A stretch of 64,000 bases of DNA, taken from Thermomonas sp. (lineage in GTDB: Bacteria > Pseudomonadota > Gammaproteobacteria > Xanthomonadales > Xanthomonadaceae). The notes under the pieces were generated by a model. It made no database searches and was not told the origin of the DNA. It saw only the letters and a list, made by a program, of their open reading frames with translations. The translations under genes and the position numbers were made by a program. The DNA is taken from the NCBI RefSeq assembly GCF_029945965.1, contig NZ_JAQSDO010000006.1:248001-312000 (forward strand). The letters are read 5' to 3'. This document shows, in pieces, positions 36,905 to 46,330 of this stretch. Within the stretch, counting starts at the first letter, position 1; each line of letters starts with the position of its first letter.

Positions 36905-38815
36905 TCAACGCGCCGCTGTGCGAGCCTGTTCTGCAGCATGCGCCTGCGGCCAGCGCGCAAGAACCGCGGCGCGAATACCGTCGACATCCAGCCCCGCCTC
37001 GGCCAGCAGGTCCTCGCGGCTGGCGTGATGCTGGAATGCATCCGGCAGGCCCAGGTGCAGGATCGGCAAGGTAATCCCGGCATCGCTGAGCAGTTCGGCG
37101 ATGCCTGATCCGGCGCCACCGGCCACGACGTTGTCTTCCAGCGTAACGAAGGCCGCGTGCGATTGCGCAAGTTCCAGCAATAGCGCGCGATCCAGCGGCT
37201 TCACGAAGCGCATGTTGACAATGCTCAGGCCAAGTTCGGCGGCAACGGTTTCAGCCGCCGGCACCAGTGCGCCGAAGGCGAGCAGGGCGATGCGTGAACC
37301 CTTGCGGCGTAGCTCGGCTTTGCCAATCGGCAGCGTATCTAGCGATGTCTCGATAGCCACGCCAGGACCGGTGCCACGGGGATAGCGCACCGCAGCTGGG
37401 CCGACGTGCTTGAAGCCAGTGGTCAGAAGCTTGCGGCATTCGTTCTCGTCGGCGGGCGCCATCACCACCATGTTCGGCACGCAGCGCAGGTAACTGAGAT
37501 CCAGGTTGCCGGCATGGGTTGCGCCATCCGGGCCAACCACGCCGCCGCGGTCGATCGCGAACAACACGTCGAGCTTCTGGATCGCGACGTCATGCACCAG
37601 CTGGTCGTAGCCGCGTTGCAGGAAGGTCGAATAGATCGCGACCACGGGTTTGGCACCTTCGCAGGCCATGCCCGCCGCAAGCGTCACCGCATGTTGCTCG
37701 GCGATGGCGACATCGAAATAGCGTTGAGGGTATTCCTTGCTGAAGCGGACCAGGCCCGAGCCTTCGCGCATCGCCGGGGTAATCACGAGCAACTTGTCGT
37801 CGGCTGCGGCCATGTCACACAGCCAGTCGCCGAACACGTCGGTATAGGTCGGCTTCTTCGCGCCGGGCTTGCTGACCAGGCCTTTTGCGGGATCAAACGG
37901 CGACACCGCGTGGTAGCCGATCTGGTCGCCTTCGGCGAGTTCGTAGCCCTTGCCCTTGGTGGTGATGACATGCAGTAGTTGCGGACCCTTCATGCCTTTC
38001 AGCGTGGTCAGTACGTTGAGCAGCGCTTCGGTGTCGTGGCCATCGATCGGGCCGGTGTAGTGGAAGCCCATTTCCTCGAACAGGGTGGATGGCACGAACA
38101 TGCCTTTCCAGTGTTCCTCCCAGCGCCGCACGAAGCGCGCTGTGCCGCTGCTGCGCTTGTCACCGAGGATTTTCTTGCCGCCTTCGCGCAACGCATTCAG
38201 CGTCTTGCTGCCGGTCATCCGGCCAAGCATGCGGGTGAGTCCACCGACCGCTTCGCTGATCGACATCCGGTTGTCGTTGAGGATCACCAACAGGTTGGGT
38301 TCCTCGTCCATGCCGCCGGCGTGGTTGAGCGCCTCGTAGACCATGCCTGCGGTCATCGCGCCATCGCCAATCACCGCCACGACCTTGCGCTCGTTGCCGG
38401 CGCGGGCATTGGCAATGGCCATGCCGAGCGCGGCCGAGACTGAGGTCGAGGAATGGCCGACGCCGAAGGTATCGAATTCACTTTCCTCGCGCTTCGGGAA
38501 CGGCGCGACGCCGTCCTTCTGCTTGACCGTATGGATGCGGTCGCGTCGGCCGGTGAGGATCTTGTGCGGGTAACACTGGTGGCCGACATCCCAGACGATG
38601 CGGTCGTCCGGAGTGTTGTACAGGTAGTGCAGCACCGTGGTCAGCTCGACCACCCCGAGGCCGGCACCGAAGTGTCCGCCCGACTTGCCGACCGATTCGA
38701 TCAGGTAGGCGCGCAGTTCGTCGGCGATCACGCGTAGTTCGCTCGCATCGAAGCCACGCAGGTCGGCGGGGCTGTCGATCTTCGATAGCCGGGGGTAACG
38801 GGTTGCATCGATCAT
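36905..38815 (-). CDS. dxs: 1-deoxy-D-xylulose-5-phosphate synthase
   Basis: DXS is the thiamine-diphosphate enzyme that starts the MEP isoprenoid pathway from pyruvate and glyceraldehyde 3-phosphate. The 636 aa product has the N-terminal [17 protein letters not shown], the ThDP motif G-D-G-A-M-T-A-G-M...N-D-N, and the C-terminal transketolase domain ([15 protein letters not shown]). Length fits well. It appears to be a single-gene unit. Confidence 0.96.
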   Translation of the reverse strand: MIDATRYPRLSKIDSPADLRGFDASELRVIADELRAYLIESVGKSGGHFGAGLGVVELTTVLHYLYNTPDDRIVWDVGHQCYPHKILTGRRDRIHTVKQKDGVAPFPKREESEFDTFGVGHSSTSVSAALGMAIANARAGNERKVVAVIGDGAMTAGMVYEALNHAGGMDEEPNLLVILNDNRMSISEAVGGLTRMLGRMTGSKTLNALREGGKKILGDKRSSGTARFVRRWEEHWKGMFVPSTLFEEMGFHYTGPIDGHDTEALLNVLTTLKGMKGPQLLHVITTKGKGYELAEGDQIGYHAVSPFDPAKGLVSKPGAKKPTYTDVFGDWLCDMAAADDKLLVITPAMREGSGLVRFSKEYPQRYFDVAIAEQHAVTLAAGMACEGAKPVVAIYSTFLQRGYDQLVHDVAIQKLDVLFAIDRGGVVGPDGATHAGNLDLSYLRCVPNMVVMAPADENECRKLLTTGFKHVGPAAVRYPRGTGPGVAIETSLDTLPIGKAELRRKGSRIALLAFGALVPAAETVAAELGLSIVNMRFVKPLDRALLLELAQSHAAFVTLEDNVVAGGAGSGIAELLSDAGITLPILHLGLPDAFQHHASREDLLAEAGLDVDGIRAAVLARWPQAHAAEQARTAAR

Positions 38816-38910
38816 CCCGCTATTGTCGCGCCGGGGGCCGATGTGGGCAATGAAGACGGCGAGCTGTTGAAAACAAAGGCCAGGACATGCCGGGCAGCGA
38901 GTTGTTCAAA

Positions 38911-38935
38911 AGAAAGGCCCGGACAATCCGGGCCT
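38911..38935 (-). terminator. Terminator of the first M13 peptidase gene
   Basis: Stem AGGCCCGGA/TCCGGGCCT with a 3-base loop. On the minus strand a T-rich tail (TTCTTTTG) follows. It lies 38 bases after the stop. Confidence 0.75.
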
Positions 38936-38973
38936 CTGTTGCAACCACGCGGGGGAGGTGCGCTGGTGCTGAA

Positions 38974-41052
38974 TTACCAGATCACCACGCGGCTGTCGTC
39001 CGGGCGGACCATCGCGTCGCCAGCCTTGCAGCTGAATGCGGCGGCGAAGGCGGGCAGGTTGGACGGGGTACCGATCGCGCGGAAATTCGCCGGGGCGTGC
39101 GGATCGGTGTTCAGGCGCACCTTGAGCTCGTCCGGGGTGAAGTTGCGGCGCCACACGGTGGCCCAATTCAAGAAGAAGCGTTGGTTCTCGGTGTAGCCGT
39201 CGACCTTGTCGTCGCCTGACTTGCCGGCATCGGCCAATGCTTTCTGCAGTGCGTCGTAGGACACGGTCAGGCCGCCAAGGTCGGCGATGTTCTCGCCCAA
39301 GGTCAACTCGCCCTTTACATGGATGCCGTCAATCGCCTCGTAGCCGTCGAACTGCTTGACCAGTTTGGCGGTGCGCTCCTTGAAGCCCTTGGTGTCGCTG
39401 TCCGTCCACCAGTTGTTGAAGTTGCCCTTGGCGTCGAACTGGCTGCCCTGGTCGTCGTAGCCATGCATCATCTCGTGGCCAATCACCGCGCCGATGCCGC
39501 CATAGTTCAGCGCCGGATCGGCCTTCGGATCGAAGAACGGCGGCTGCAGGATCGCGGCCGGGAACACGATCTCGTTCATCAGTGGGTTGTAATAGGCATT
39601 CACCGTCTGCGGGGTCATGCCCCATTCGGTGCGATCAACCGGCTTGCCGATCTTGCCCATTTCGAAGGCATGGTTGAACTTGGATGCGGCCAGCACGTTC
39701 TGCACGTAGCCATCGCGGCTGGTGGCCAGGCCGTCCCAGCTGCGCCACTTGTCCGGATAGCCGATCTTGGGCTTGAAGCTGGCCCACTTCTCCATTGCCT
39801 TGGCCTTGGTCTCCGGGCTCATCCAGTCGAGCTTCTCCAGCCGCACCTTGAGGGCGTCGCGCAGATTGCCGACCAGCTTCTCCATGGCCGCCTTGGATTC
39901 AGCCGGAAAATATTCCTTCACGTACAGCTGGCCCAGTGCTTCGCCGCTGCTGCCTTCCACGGTGTCCAGTACGCGCTTCCAGCGAGCCTTCTGTTCCTTC
40001 TGGCCGCGCAGTGTTTTCGAGTAGAAATCAAAGCGCTCGTCGTTGAACTTCGACGGCAGGTACGGCGCCATGCCGTCGATCGCGCTGATCCGCAGGTAGG
40101 CTTGCCACTGCGCCACCGGCACGTCGGTCAGCATCTTGTTGAACTCGACGAAGAACTGCGGCTGCGACTGCGAGAAGTTCTCGATCTTCAGGCTGTTGGC
40201 CGCGAAGAATTGCGACCAGCTGAAGTTCGGCGAAGCCTTGTCGGCATCGGCCACGCTGACCAGGTGGTACTGCCGCTTCGGGTCGCGCAGTTCGATCCGC
40301 GAGAACGAAGCTTTGGCCAGGCGGGTCTCGAACGCCAACACGTCCTTGGCTTGCTGCTGGGCGGCATCGGCGACGACGCCGGCGTTCTCAAGCTGCTTGG
40401 CGATGTGGGTGACGAAGGCTTCGCGGATGGTCTTGTACTTGCCGTCCGGGCCATCTTCCAGGTAGTAGGCCTTCTCCGGCAGCGAAAGCCCGCTCTGGTC
40501 GGTATAGGCGATCACCATGTCGGAGTTCTTGAAGTCGGCCTGGGGGTAGAAGTTGAAAACCTCGCCACGCCCGGCGGCGAATTCATCGCGCAGGTAGCCG
40601 CCGATATCGGCCGGGGTCTTCAGTGCGTCGATGCGATCCAGCATGGGCTTGAGCGGGGTGATGCCAGCGGCTTCGATCGCGGCATCGTCCATGCCGGTGG
40701 CGTAGATGTCGCCTACGAGTTTCTCGAGCCCGCCGGCCTCTTTCTTCGCTGCAGCGGTTTCGACCAGCGCCTTGCTGGCGGCCTCGGAACGTTCGTCCAG
40801 CATCTCGAAACTGCCCCAGGCGGTCTTGTCGCCCGGCACCGGATTGGCGGCCAGCCATTTGCTGTTCACGAAATCGCCAAGGTTGGTGCAGGCGTTCTTG
40901 CTGGTGTCCAGATCGCTGATCTTGAAGCCGGCGAGCGGTGGCAGTTCGGCCTTCGGCGCAGGCGCATCGGCGGCTGGCGCCTTGTTGCCGGTGCAGGCGG
41001 ACAGGGCGGTGGCGATGGCAAGCGACAACAGCAGGGTGTTGGGTGTCTTCAC
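38974..41052 (-). CDS. M13-family (neprilysin/PepO-like) metallopeptidase, lipoprotein
   Basis: The 692 aa product is from the GTG at 41052, which follows a CTGGAG site. It begins with a lipoprotein signal (L-L-L-S-L-A-I-A-T-A-L-S-A-C, lipobox Cys about 20), so it is anchored in the periplasm or outer membrane. The zinc site G-H-E-M-M-H lies near residue 525, with the third ligand in E-N-I-A-D-L-G-G, and N-A-Y-Y-N-P for substrate binding. M13 enzymes cut oligopeptides. A paralogue, with the same layout, lies 208 bases upstream, suggesting tandem duplication. The longer frame starting at 41112 has no signal. Confidence 0.93.
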   Translation of the reverse strand: MKTPNTLLLSLAIATALSACTGNKAPAADAPAPKAELPPLAGFKISDLDTSKNACTNLGDFVNSKWLAANPVPGDKTAWGSFEMLDERSEAASKALVETAAAKKEAGGLEKLVGDIYATGMDDAAIEAAGITPLKPMLDRIDALKTPADIGGYLRDEFAAGRGEVFNFYPQADFKNSDMVIAYTDQSGLSLPEKAYYLEDGPDGKYKTIREAFVTHIAKQLENAGVVADAAQQQAKDVLAFETRLAKASFSRIELRDPKRQYHLVSVADADKASPNFSWSQFFAANSLKIENFSQSQPQFFVEFNKMLTDVPVAQWQAYLRISAIDGMAPYLPSKFNDERFDFYSKTLRGQKEQKARWKRVLDTVEGSSGEALGQLYVKEYFPAESKAAMEKLVGNLRDALKVRLEKLDWMSPETKAKAMEKWASFKPKIGYPDKWRSWDGLATSRDGYVQNVLAASKFNHAFEMGKIGKPVDRTEWGMTPQTVNAYYNPLMNEIVFPAAILQPPFFDPKADPALNYGGIGAVIGHEMMHGYDDQGSQFDAKGNFNNWWTDSDTKGFKERTAKLVKQFDGYEAIDGIHVKGELTLGENIADLGGLTVSYDALQKALADAGKSGDDKVDGYTENQRFFLNWATVWRRNFTPDELKVRLNTDPHAPANFRAIGTPSNLPAFAAAFSCKAGDAMVRPDDSRVVIW

Positions 41053-41190
41053 GGAATACGGCTCCAGTGACGGGAAAGGATGAAAAACGTGCGGCGCTCG
41101 GATGCGCGGCAACAGAACACTGTAGCCGCTCGGTGTGGTTTTGGCGGGTGCCGGAGGTCACCGCTGGCAGGCGTACCTGCCTTGGCCATG

Positions 41191-41221
41191 AACAAACAAG
41201 GCCCGGTTCAACCGGGCCTTG
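41191..41221 (-). terminator. Terminator of the second M13 peptidase gene
   Basis: Stem CAAGGCCCGGT/ACCGGGCCTTG with a 3-base loop; on the minus strand it is followed by TTTGTT. It lies in the 208-base gap between the two M13 genes, which otherwise holds the promoter of the downstream copy. Confidence 0.8.
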
Positions 41222-41260
41222 TCGTTTCAGGTGGGGCCACGGGGCCGGGCGCCAAATGGT

Positions 41261-43357
41261 TTACCAGATCACGACCTGCTGATCGCCACCACGCATCATC
41301 GCGTCACCGGCTTTGCACTGGAACGCGGCGGCGAAGGCGGGCAGGTTGGCTGGTGCACCAACCGCCCGGAACTGCGGTGGCGCATGTTCGTTCGACGCCA
41401 CAATCAGCTTGGTCACGTCCGGCGTCATCTGTGAACGCCAGCTGGTGCCGAAGTTGAGGAAGAAGCGCTGATCGCGGCTCAAGCCGTCGGTCTTCGGATC
41501 GGGCGTGCCTGCAGTCGCCAGGTTCATCGCATCGTAGGCCGTCGCCAGGCCGCCAAGGTCGGCGATGTTCTCGCCCAAGGTGTGCTTGCCGTTGACGTGC
41601 AGGCCCGGCATCGCCTCGTAGGCGTCGAACTGCTTGACCAGCTTGTCGGTGCGCGAGGCGAAGCCCTTTGCGTCGGCGGGCGTCCACCAGTTCTCGAAAT
41701 TGCCAGTGGGTCCGAAGCGGCTGCCCTGGTCATCGAAGCCGTGAGTCATTTCGTGGCCGATCACCGCACCGATCGAGCCGTAGTTCATCGACGCATCGGC
41801 GTTCGGATCAAAGAACGGCGGCTGCAGGATTGCGGCGGGGAAGGTGATCTGGTTTGCCAGCGGGTTGTAGTAGGCGTTGACCGTCTGCGGCGTCATGCCC
41901 CACTCGGTCTTGTCCACCGGCTTGCCGATCTTGCCCAGCGCCCACTTGTAGTTGAACGCAGATGCGGCCAGTGCGTTGCCGATGTAGCTGTCGCGCGAGG
42001 TCTGCAGGCCGGTGAAGTCGCGCCATTTATCCGGATAGCCGACGCGTGGCTCGAACGTGGCCAGCTTTTCCAATGCCTTCTTCTTGGTTTCGTCACTCAT
42101 CCAGGCCAGGTTCTCGATGCGTGATTTCAGCGCGACGCCGAGATTCTTGACCAGTGACTCCATCTTGGCCTTGGACTCCGCCGGGAATGCGACCTTGACG
42201 TACAACTGGCCCATGGCCTCGCCGGCGTTTTCCTCGATCGCACCCAACACGCGCTTCCAACGGGCCTTCTGTTCCTTCTGGCCGGCCATCGCCTGGTTGT
42301 GGAATGCGTAGTGCTCTTGCACGAAGGGCTCGCTCAGGTACGGTGAGGCGCCATCGACGGTGTGGTAGCGCAGGAACGCCTTCCAGGTGTCGGCTGGAAC
42401 GTCCGCAATCATCTTGCTGGCCTCCGCATGGAAGTCGGGCATCGCCAGCGAGAACATCTTGGGTGTCTCGACGCCCTGCGCCTTGAAGAATTCTTCCCAC
42501 GAGAAGTTCGGCGTCAACTTGTCGGCATCAGCCGGTGACACGGGGTTGTAGTACAGCGACACGTCGCGCGACATTTCCTCGCTGGATTTCGAGGCCTTGG
42601 CGAGACGAGTTTCGAATGCAATCACGGCGTCGGCCTGCTTGGCTGCGTCCTCGGCTTTCGCCCCGGACAGCTCCAGCACCTTGGCGATGTGGGCCTTGTA
42701 GGCATCCAGCTTGTCCTTCTTGTCGGCGTCGAAGTAGTAGCCCTTGTCGGGTAGTCCGAGCCCGCCCTGGGTTGCGTAGGCGATGCTCATCGACGAATTC
42801 TTGAAGTCGGCTTCGGGGCCAAATCCGAACAGGTCGTTCTCGCCGTCTGCCGCACTCGTGCGTAGGTAATTTGCGATGCTGGCAGCGTCAGTCACAGCGT
42901 CGATTTTCGCCAGCCGGTCGTTCAGCGGCGATATGCCTTGCGCATCGATCTTCTGCTGGTCCATGCCGGTTGCCCAGAAATCGCCGACGATCTTGTCGAT
43001 GCCGGTGGCCTTGGCGTCCGCCGCGGATTGCTCGGCCAGTTGGTGCTGGATCGCGAGCGAACGCTCGGCCAGTACCGCGCCCGGACCCCAGCTGCTGCGG
43101 TCGGACGGGATCGGGTTGGCGGCGATCCACTTGTCGTTGACGTAACCGCCAAAGTCATTGCAGGCGTCCTTGCTCTTGTCCAGGTCGTCAGGCGAAAAAT
43201 GGATCACCGACGGCAGTTTGGATTCGTCCAATGTGTATGCAGTGGGCGACGTGGCTTTTGCATCACCGGCCGCAGCAGGCGCGTCGGCGGGCTTGTTGCA
43301 GGCAGTCAGTGCTGCCGTGATGGCGAGCGACAGCAGCAGGGTCTTGGGCGTCTTCAT
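41261..43357 (-). CDS. M13-family metallopeptidase, lipoprotein (paralogue of the adjacent gene)
   Basis: The 698 aa product begins MKTPKTLLLSLAITAALTAC, a lipoprotein signal with the lipobox L-T-A-C. The zinc site G-H-E-M-T-H is near residue 533, with N-A-Y-Y-N-P and E-N-I-A-D-L-G-G, as in the neighbour. Both proteins end in C-K-A-G-D-A-M...V-V-I-W, and share leader sequence, which points to a tandem duplication. The two differ enough in the N-terminal half for distinct substrates. It is followed upstream by the M16 pair on the same strand, 37 bases away. Confidence 0.93.
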   Translation of the reverse strand: MKTPKTLLLSLAITAALTACNKPADAPAAAGDAKATSPTAYTLDESKLPSVIHFSPDDLDKSKDACNDFGGYVNDKWIAANPIPSDRSSWGPGAVLAERSLAIQHQLAEQSAADAKATGIDKIVGDFWATGMDQQKIDAQGISPLNDRLAKIDAVTDAASIANYLRTSAADGENDLFGFGPEADFKNSSMSIAYATQGGLGLPDKGYYFDADKKDKLDAYKAHIAKVLELSGAKAEDAAKQADAVIAFETRLAKASKSSEEMSRDVSLYYNPVSPADADKLTPNFSWEEFFKAQGVETPKMFSLAMPDFHAEASKMIADVPADTWKAFLRYHTVDGASPYLSEPFVQEHYAFHNQAMAGQKEQKARWKRVLGAIEENAGEAMGQLYVKVAFPAESKAKMESLVKNLGVALKSRIENLAWMSDETKKKALEKLATFEPRVGYPDKWRDFTGLQTSRDSYIGNALAASAFNYKWALGKIGKPVDKTEWGMTPQTVNAYYNPLANQITFPAAILQPPFFDPNADASMNYGSIGAVIGHEMTHGFDDQGSRFGPTGNFENWWTPADAKGFASRTDKLVKQFDAYEAMPGLHVNGKHTLGENIADLGGLATAYDAMNLATAGTPDPKTDGLSRDQRFFLNFGTSWRSQMTPDVTKLIVASNEHAPPQFRAVGAPANLPAFAAAFQCKAGDAMMRGGDQQVVIW

Positions 43358-43394
43358 CGATGGGACTCCGATTGATGTGGAAAAGGGATTCGGC

Positions 43395-44807
43395 TCAGCG
43401 TGCGGGGCTGAAGTGCGGATCGGTGATCTTCATTTCGGTCATCGGGCCGTAGGTTTTGATGACATCGCGGATCTTGGCGGCATCGCCGATCACCACCAGC
43501 ACCTGGTCCTGGCTGGGCGCGAACACGCTGCGCGCATCGGCGATCTGTTCTGGCGTTGCCGCCGAGACCTTGCCCAGGTAGTCGTCGATGGTGTCGCGAC
43601 GGTCGCCGTAAAGGCTCAGCTCGACCAGGCTACCGGCAAGCTGCGGAGCAGTTTCGAAATCAGGTGCGAACTGGCCGGCGATGTAGTGCTTGGCGGAGTC
43701 GATGGTAGCGGCATCCAGCCCCGCCGTGTGCAGGCCATCAAGCGTGGCCAGTGCAAGATCGATCGCCGCCTTGGTCGATTCGGTCTTGGTATAGCTGCTG
43801 ATGCTCGATGCGCCCGGCGCGCGCGGTCGGTCGATTCGTGAATTGGCGCCGTAGCTCAGGCCCGACTTGATTCGAAGTTCGGTATTGATCATCGAGGTGA
43901 AGCGCCCGCCGAATGCGGTCTGCACCAGGTCTTGCGCAGCTTCTGCCGGGTCACCGTGTTGGCTGCCGATGTTGGCAAAGGTGAAGTAGGTCTGGGTCGC
44001 GCCGGGCTTGTCGACCAGCAGCACGCGGCGGCCGGTTTCCCGAGTCTTTGCGGCGATCTTTGGCAGGCTGCCGCTGGCCTTGGCCCAGCTGCCGAACGCC
44101 TGCTTGACCTGCGCGGTGACGGCCTTTGCGTCGAAATCACCGGCAATCGCAATGAGCAGCCGGTCGCCGCCCATCTGCTGCTGGCGGAAGGCTTGCAAGT
44201 CAGCCATCGAGATCGTGGCCAGGCTGGTTTCATCACCGCCAGTCGAACGCCCGTAGGGATGCTCGCGGAACAACCAGCCGCTTGTGTAGATGCCGATGAG
44301 CTGGCGCGGGTCGGAATCCTTGGCATTGGCGATGCCGTCGATCGCGCGCTTGCGCAGCTTGCCGAACTCGGCAGCGTCCATCTTGGGGCGCACCAATGCA
44401 TCTGCCAGTAATGACAGCATCAGTCCGGCGTCCTTGGACAGGAACTCCGCATTGGCAGTGATCGCCTCGCGTGAACTCCCGAAGTCCAGACTGCCGCCAG
44501 CCCCGTCGACCGCTTGCGCGAATTCCAGTGCATTGCGGGTGCCAGCGCCCTTGGACAGCAACTCGCCGAGCAGGTCGGCGGTGCCTTCCTTGCCGGCGGC
44601 ATCGGCCAGCGCGCCACCACGCACCGCAACCGAGGCAGCGACCAGTGGCACGTCCTTGCGTGGCATCAACAACACGGTAGCGCCGTTGTCCAGGGTCACG
44701 GTCTGAAAGTCGGGCAGGCGGATGTCGCCTGCGTTAGCGATACCGCTGAAGCCAAGCAACGCGACGACTGCGAAGGTGGCCGTACGAATCAATGCGTGGC
44801 GGCTCAT
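43395..44807 (-). CDS. M16-family peptidase-like protein, non-catalytic subunit
   Basis: The 470 aa product has a signal peptide (S-G-I-A-N-A) and two M16 domains. The zinc site H-x-x-E-H of the first domain is missing (here G-T-A-D-L-L-G-E-L-L). The second domain keeps the L-R-x-K-S-G-L-S-Y-G segment that completes the active site in M16B heterodimers. So it is probably the non-catalytic partner of the next gene, in the periplasm. Start and stop of the two genes overlap by one base (TAATG), consistent with a 1:1 complex. Confidence 0.88.
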   Translation of the reverse strand: MSRHALIRTATFAVVALLGFSGIANAGDIRLPDFQTVTLDNGATVLLMPRKDVPLVAASVAVRGGALADAAGKEGTADLLGELLSKGAGTRNALEFAQAVDGAGGSLDFGSSREAITANAEFLSKDAGLMLSLLADALVRPKMDAAEFGKLRKRAIDGIANAKDSDPRQLIGIYTSGWLFREHPYGRSTGGDETSLATISMADLQAFRQQQMGGDRLLIAIAGDFDAKAVTAQVKQAFGSWAKASGSLPKIAAKTRETGRRVLLVDKPGATQTYFTFANIGSQHGDPAEAAQDLVQTAFGGRFTSMINTELRIKSGLSYGANSRIDRPRAPGASSISSYTKTESTKAAIDLALATLDGLHTAGLDAATIDSAKHYIAGQFAPDFETAPQLAGSLVELSLYGDRRDTIDDYLGKVSAATPEQIADARSVFAPSQDQVLVVIGDAAKIRDVIKTYGPMTEMKITDPHFSPAR

Positions 44808-46216
44808 TACTTGCCCTCCTTGGTTGCGACGGGCCGGGTAGCAGGTGGAGCCGTGACTGGTTTCAGTAGACCAGTCGTACGGTTCTGCACACGCAGGATC
44901 TGCTTCGCCAACGCCTGGACATCGGCGGCGGTGACTGCTTCGTATGCGGCGGGCGCATCGAACAATTGGCGGTAGTCGCCGTTGAACACTTCGTATGTGC
45001 CCAGCTCGCGCGCCTTGCCGTTGATCGTGGCCATGCCGCGCCAGAAAGCCGATGTCTTCAGGTTGCGCGCCTTGTCGAGTTCCGCGGCAGTGACGCCATC
45101 GCGGACGATCTTGCCGAGCTCGTCATCCAGCAACGCTTCGACCTTGGTCGTGTCCCGCGAAATGTCAGAGCTGGGCGGCAGCATCGCGTAAACCCATAGC
45201 AGGCCGGGGTCGAAGCCGCCGTCGGCGAACGCACCGGCTTGCACCGCGGCTTGTTCGCGTTCGACCAGGCGCTGGTTGAGCCGCGAGGACTCTCCCTCGG
45301 CCAGGATCGTGGTCAGTAGTTCAAGCGCCGGATAGCGCTTGTCGCCGGCGCCCATGCCGCTGTGGAACGCGTAGGCAACGATCGGCGACTGTGCATCGGC
45401 GCGTTCGACCACCAACCGACGTTCGCCCTGTTGCTCAGGTTCGATGGTGGTGATCGGCGTCGGCGTCGGTTGCATGGACAGCGGTGCCAGGTATTTATCC
45501 GCCATCGCGAACACCTGCGCCGGCTCGACATCGCCGGCAATTACCAGTACGGCGTTGTTCGGTGCGTAATAGGTCTTGAAGAACTGCTTGAGGTCATCAA
45601 GTTTCCAGCGCTCGATGTCGGACGGCCAGCCGATGGTCGGGATCTGGTACGGATGCGCAGTGAAAGCGGCCGCCTGCATCTGCTCCATCAGGGTGCCGAA
45701 GTTGTCGTTGTCCACGCTGGATCGGCGCTCGCTGTAGACCACGCCGCGTTCGGTTTCGATCACCTTCGGGTCGAACGCCAGATGCGCCATGCGGTCGCCT
45801 TCCAGGTCGAAGATCGTCTCCATCGCACTGGACGGGAACCAGTCGGTGTAGACGGTTAGGTCGCTGCTGGTACTGGCGTTGTTGCTGCCGCCGGCGGCCT
45901 CCATGGTGCGGTCGAATTCACCCGGCTTGCGGGTGCTGGTGCCGTTGAACATCATGTGTTCGAAGAAGTGCGCCAGGCCAGTAATGCCGGCGTGTTCATT
46001 GCGGCTGCCGACCTTGTAGAAGGTGTAGTAATTCGCGCTGGGGATGTCGTGGTCGGGCCACACCACGATCTTCAGCCCGTTGGCTAGCGTCTTGCTGACG
46101 ATCGCATCGGCGCCCGGCACCTGGGTGGCGGTGGCCTTGGCAGGCGGCGTGGCAGCGTGGGCGATGACTGAGGTGCTACCCAGCGCTAGCGCGCAGGCAA
46201 GTGACAGCAGGCGCAT
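44807..46216 (-). CDS. M16-family zinc peptidase, catalytic subunit
   Basis: The 469 aa product starts MRLLSLACALALG, a signal peptide ending near A-H-A. It has the inverted zinc motif H-F-F-E-H in G-I-T-G-L-A-H-F-F-E-H-M-M-F-N-G-T and the downstream Glu region E-R-G-V-V-Y-S-E. M16 peptidases degrade oligopeptides in the periplasm, and M16B types work as a heterodimer with a partner that lacks zinc ligands. The earlier frame start at 46273 is 19 codons further upstream without a signal peptide. It is divergent from the MBL gene. Confidence 0.92.
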   Translation of the reverse strand: MRLLSLACALALGSTSVIAHAATPPAKATATQVPGADAIVSKTLANGLKIVVWPDHDIPSANYYTFYKVGSRNEHAGITGLAHFFEHMMFNGTSTRKPGEFDRTMEAAGGSNNASTSSDLTVYTDWFPSSAMETIFDLEGDRMAHLAFDPKVIETERGVVYSERRSSVDNDNFGTLMEQMQAAAFTAHPYQIPTIGWPSDIERWKLDDLKQFFKTYYAPNNAVLVIAGDVEPAQVFAMADKYLAPLSMQPTPTPITTIEPEQQGERRLVVERADAQSPIVAYAFHSGMGAGDKRYPALELLTTILAEGESSRLNQRLVEREQAAVQAGAFADGGFDPGLLWVYAMLPPSSDISRDTTKVEALLDDELGKIVRDGVTAAELDKARNLKTSAFWRGMATINGKARELGTYEVFNGDYRQLFDAPAAYEAVTAADVQALAKQILRVQNRTTGLLKPVTAPPATRPVATKEGK

Positions 46217-46330
46217 GTGTATTTCCCTTAGACGTATCCGCGCCACCTTGCACGAAGCGCAGGTCGGCGTCACATGCCTAAAGTCGTGGCGCTGCTACGC
46301 TCGGCGCTTTCCCGCAGTTGGAGCAAAGAC

